DNA from: Embleya hyalina
Lineage (GTDB): Bacteria > Actinomycetota > Actinomycetes > Streptomycetales > Streptomycetaceae
Direction: 5' to 3'
Assembly (NCBI RefSeq): GCF_003967355.1
Contig: NZ_BIFH01000041.1
Coordinates: 1 to 64,000 of the forward strand
Length of the DNA stretch: 64,000 nucleotides
The position numbers were made by a program, and so were the translations under genes. The notes below the pieces were generated by a model. It was given only the letters and a program-made list of their open reading frames with translations. It was not told the DNA's origin and made no database searches. Shown piece by piece: positions 61,530 through 64,000 of the stretch. Each line of letters begins with the position of its first letter. Position 1 is the stretch's first letter.

Positions 61530-63170
61530 ATGAGCGAGATGTCCGAACCACAGCGTGCGAGCCTGTCGAGGATCATCAATGACCTGGGCGGCACGTTCCT
61601 CGAGGTGATCGTCGGTGACGTGAAGGCGCACGAACAGGTCGGCGCCGTCGTCATGCACGACCCCGGAGACGGCAGGGCGCTTCCGCCCGAGGCTCTGGTC
61701 CTCGGAATCGGCGTGTACGGCGCCTCCGACGTCACGGAGCTGCTGCGCCTGCTCGGGACGCGGAACGCCGCGGCCTTGATCGTGCGGGCGCCGCTGGACC
61801 GCGCGCCGGAAGTCCTGGATGCCGCCCACGACTCGGGCGTCGCCCTGCTCACCCTGACGGAGGGCGCGGACTGGCTTCAGCTCGCCGACCTGCTCCGTAC
61901 CGTCGTGGCCCAGGACGATGTCGGGGACGACGTGACGAGCACCCTGGGCGGTGTCTCGGCGGGCGACCTGTTCTCACTCGCCAACGCCGTGGCGGCGCTG
62001 ATCGACGCGCCCGTCACCATCGAGGACCGTCGCTATCGGGTGCTGGCGTTCTCGGGGCGACAGGACGAGGCGGACGCCGCGCGCATCCGGACCATCCTCG
62101 ACCGCCAGGTCCCCGAGGTCTACCTCCGCGAGGACGAGGGTCGGGGAGTGTTCAAGGCCCTGTACCGCACCGAGGGGCCGCTGTACGTCGAGGCCTCCAA
62201 GGTCAGCGAGAACGAGATTCCGCGCCTGGCCATCGCGGTGCGCGCCGGCGACGAGATCCTGGGGTCGATCTGGGCGGCCGTCGCCGGACCGCCGTCCCCG
62301 GAACGGTCACAGGCCCTGATCGACGCCGGCAAGCTCGTCGCGCTGCACCTGCTGCGTCGACGAGCGGGAGCGGACGTCGACCACCGCCTGCGCGCGGATC
62401 TGGTGGCCACCGCTCTCGAGGGAGGACCCAAGGCCGCCTACGCGCTCCGACGCCTCGGGTTGCTCGGGAGGACCGTCAATGTCGTCGCGATGGACATCAT
62501 CGACGACGGCGTGCACGAGACCGATCCGTCGCGGCACGCGAGTGATCGTCAGCGTTTGGCGGACGCGTTCGCGATGCACTTCAGCTCGGTCGCGGCACGC
62601 TCCGCGACGGCCCTGCTCGGCAACGTGTCGTACGGGCTGATCCCCCTGACCGGGAGCGTCGAGCAGAGCGAGCAGCGCACCAAGCGACTCGCGGTCGACT
62701 TCCTCAAACGCACGGGGACGCGGGTGCCGGCCGTCATCGGCGTCGGCATCGCGACCGGCGACCCGATCCGCCTGGACGAGTCGCGGGCGCGAGCCGACCG
62801 CGCACTGCGCGTCCTGCGCGCACGGGGAACGCCGGGCACGGCGGCCACGATGTCGGAGGTGCACTACGACGCGCTGGTGCTGGAGCTTCAGGACCTGACC
62901 CTGGCGCATCGAGCCCCGGTGGCCGGCCCGTTGAGCCGGATCCTCGAGTACGACGAGCGGCGCAACGGAAGCCTGCGCGAGACACTCGAGTGCTGGCTGA
63001 ACGCCTTCGGCGACATCCACGCGGCCGCCGCCCTGGCCGGGGTGCACCACAACACGTTCCGCTACCGACTCAAGCGGCTCGGCGAGGTCGGGGAGATCGA
63101 TCTGGAGAGCCCCGACGAGAGGTTCGCGTTGATGCTTCAGCTGCGTCTGATGAACCCCGCGGTCGAATGA
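61530..63170 (+). CDS. PucR-family transcriptional regulator
   Basis: A 546-residue regulator. The N-terminal part is PucR-like (LIVRAPLDRAPEVLDAAHDS, GVALLTLTEGADWLQLADLL), then a GAF/GGDEF-like middle (APVTIEDRRYRVLAFSGRQD, RLAIAVRAGDEILGSIWAAV), and the HTH_30 end NGSLRETLECWLNAFGDIHA, AAALAGVHHNTFRYRLKRLG. ATG 61530 has GGAAGG almost adjacent; ATG 61539, nine bases later, has the same site at better spacing, so the start may be there. It is divergent from the import operon and 10 bases convergent with the D-aminopeptidase gene, making it the probable local regulator. Confidence 0.88.
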   Translation: MSEMSEPQRASLSRIINDLGGTFLEVIVGDVKAHEQVGAVVMHDPGDGRALPPEALVLGIGVYGASDVTELLRLLGTRNAAALIVRAPLDRAPEVLDAAHDSGVALLTLTEGADWLQLADLLRTVVAQDDVGDDVTSTLGGVSAGDLFSLANAVAALIDAPVTIEDRRYRVLAFSGRQDEADAARIRTILDRQVPEVYLREDEGRGVFKALYRTEGPLYVEASKVSENEIPRLAIAVRAGDEILGSIWAAVAGPPSPERSQALIDAGKLVALHLLRRRAGADVDHRLRADLVATALEGGPKAAYALRRLGLLGRTVNVVAMDIIDDGVHETDPSRHASDRQRLADAFAMHFSSVAARSATALLGNVSYGLIPLTGSVEQSEQRTKRLAVDFLKRTGTRVPAVIGVGIATGDPIRLDESRARADRALRVLRARGTPGTAATMSEVHYDALVLELQDLTLAHRAPVAGPLSRILEYDERRNGSLRETLECWLNAFGDIHAAAALAGVHHNTFRYRLKRLGEVGEIDLESPDERFALMLQLRLMNPAVE

Positions 63171-63179
63171 GTCGCCGCG

Positions 63180-64000
63180 TCACGGCGCGGCGCTCGCCTG
63201 CGTGGCGACCACGTGCGCGGCCAGCGCTCCGGCGACGCCGATGAAGGCGTAGATCTCCTCCACGTCGGCGCACCGGATTCGCACGGTGTACTCCGACGTG
63301 CGTTCGGCCGTCGCGACCATGGCGACGAGGTCGGCACTCGCCGACAACTTCAGGTCGATCTCCACCTCCAGCGCGGGCGGGACGATCGCGGGCCGGATCG
63401 ACGAATCCGCGACGGCTCGCGCCGCGCCTTCCCGGATGCGCGCGCCGGCGGTGGTCGGGGACAACGCCTCGGCGGAGGTGTACGAAAGGTGGCGCTTGAC
63501 CTCGACGCGATGCACGCCCTCGACGCCCGCGATCCCGGCCGAGCAGGTCCGATCGTCTCCCGTGATGAGCTTCACCGGAACTCCGAACCGGCCGGCGTAC
63601 AGGGCGTTGACGTCCGCCTCGGAAACGGCCCGGCCGTTCAGCCGAAGCTCCGTCCAGAACCCCGTGAACGTGTGCGAGAGCACCCCGGAGGCGCCCGCGG
63701 CGGCGTGGTACCCGATGAACAGTGCCGCGTCGAAGTCGCCGTCGAGGCCGTGCACCATGCCGCAGGTGCGGGGGCTGCCGTTGATCAGCCGCGCACGTGG
63801 GTCCAATCGTGCGGGCAGGATGTTGTCCATCGGGCCGTGGCTGTCCGCCACCACCACCCGGGTCGCTCCCGCGTCGAACGCCCCGGCGACGGCGGCGTTG
63901 GCCTCCGCGGTCATCAGTTCCTGGCCGCGCGCGTAGGTGCGGTGCCCGGGGACGACGTTGTGCAGGCGCGAGACACCCGCGACGCCCTCCATGTCCACGC
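63180..64000 (-). CDS. dppA: M55 D-aminopeptidase (DppA-like), partial at right edge
   Basis: At least 272 residues; the true start lies beyond base 64000, since the visible frame opens inside the first strand (VDMEGVAGVSRL). Zinc-binding and active-site marks of family M55: DMEG, VADSHGPMDN, ALFIGYHAAAGASGVLSHT and LRLNGRAVSEADVNA. These enzymes remove N-terminal D-amino acids from short peptides and form a decameric ring. In Bacillus subtilis dppA heads a dipeptide transport operon, which matches the importer here and suggests use of D-Ala-containing peptides such as cell-wall fragments. Confidence 0.9.
   Translation of the reverse strand, partial: VDMEGVAGVSRLHNVVPGHRTYARGQELMTAEANAAVAGAFDAGATRVVVADSHGPMDNILPARLDPRARLINGSPRTCGMVHGLDGDFDAALFIGYHAAAGASGVLSHTFTGFWTELRLNGRAVSEADVNALYAGRFGVPVKLITGDDRTCSAGIAGVEGVHRVEVKRHLSYTSAEALSPTTAGARIREGAARAVADSSIRPAIVPPALEVEIDLKLSASADLVAMVATAERTSEYTVRIRCADVEEIYAFIGVAGALAAHVVATQASAAP

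Noticed and set aside
1-64000. tRNA, rRNA and riboswitch genes
   Set aside because: No stretch showed cloverleaf-like or conserved rRNA sequence by eye; a dedicated covariance search could not be run.

Overview
The window is high-GC (roughly 70%) DNA with strong G/C preference at third codon positions, frequent GTG starts, purine-rich ribosome binding sites and many ATGA/GTGA start-stop overlaps. Gene types typical of Streptomyces-like actinomycetes recur: PQQ-propeller lipoprotein, tandem Ser/Thr kinases, LuxR-type two-component pairs, DHA2 exporters, a LAxTG sortase substrate, PucR regulators and DUF2255. I read it as chromosomal DNA of a Streptomycetales member, probably an accessory-rich part of the chromosome because broken genes and transposase remnants are common. 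No rRNA, tRNA or CRISPR array was seen.

Layout. 0.2-5.4 kb: a protein with a C-terminal barstar-like domain, a hypothetical gene, a scar made of pieces of three genes, and a propeller lipoprotein. 5.6-9.2 kb: an Lnt-like N-acyltransferase and a LuxR regulator coupled to a frameshifted histidine kinase. 9.2-11.8 kb: mostly non-coding, holding a fragment of an ornithine/lysine N-monooxygenase and one possible 28-residue peptide. 11.8-14.7 kb: two tandem Ser/Thr kinases. 15.1-20.6 kb: an exporter with a divergent, nonsense-interrupted ArsR regulator, a PfkB kinase, and a second exporter coupled to a shortened MarR regulator. 20.7-24.3 kb: a LAETG surface protein, a dienelactone hydrolase, a small secreted protein and a VOC protein. 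24.5-25.7 kb: a ctaD tail fragment, a 9-bp tandem repeat and a deleted IS5-type element. 25.8-29.9 kb: phhB-phhA, an acyl-CoA dehydrogenase pseudogene and a PucR regulator. 30.5-31.4 kb: a chimera ending in a broken LanC-like domain. 31.7-40.9 kb: a secreted protein, an AraC regulator, a SUKH immunity-like protein, Nudix proteins, a lipoprotein and several unknowns. 41.3-46.1 kb: an acyltransferase, a CPA2 antiporter with its TrkA-C subunit, and an intact two-component pair. 46.2-51.3 kb: decayed HEAT-repeat, CGNR, TetR and transposase genes around an intact quinone-oxidoreductase-like enzyme and a rhodanese. 51.3-54.5 kb: DUF2255, two paralogous alpha/beta hydrolases, and a TetR gene with a premature stop next to an IS110 fragment. 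54.6-64.0 kb: a GntR regulator, a complete peptide ABC importer, a PucR regulator and a DppA-like D-aminopeptidase running off the right edge.

The most coherent functional unit is the right-hand one. A peptide-binding lipoprotein, two permeases and a fused double ATPase lie divergent from a PucR regulator, with an M55 D-aminopeptidase next door. The intergenic region carries a palindrome and a 13-bp inverted repeat. Together they suggest regulated uptake and hydrolysis of D-amino-acid-containing peptides. Regulator-target pairs with visible paired operators occur at 49.1 and 53.8 kb, and in both the regulator is broken while the divergent enzyme is intact.

No clearly new multi-gene system could be established. 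The best leads are the LanC fusion, the repeated loss of repressor genes, the D-peptide locus, and several short peptide ORFs. Frameshifts could be real decay or assembly errors, and the sequence alone cannot decide.
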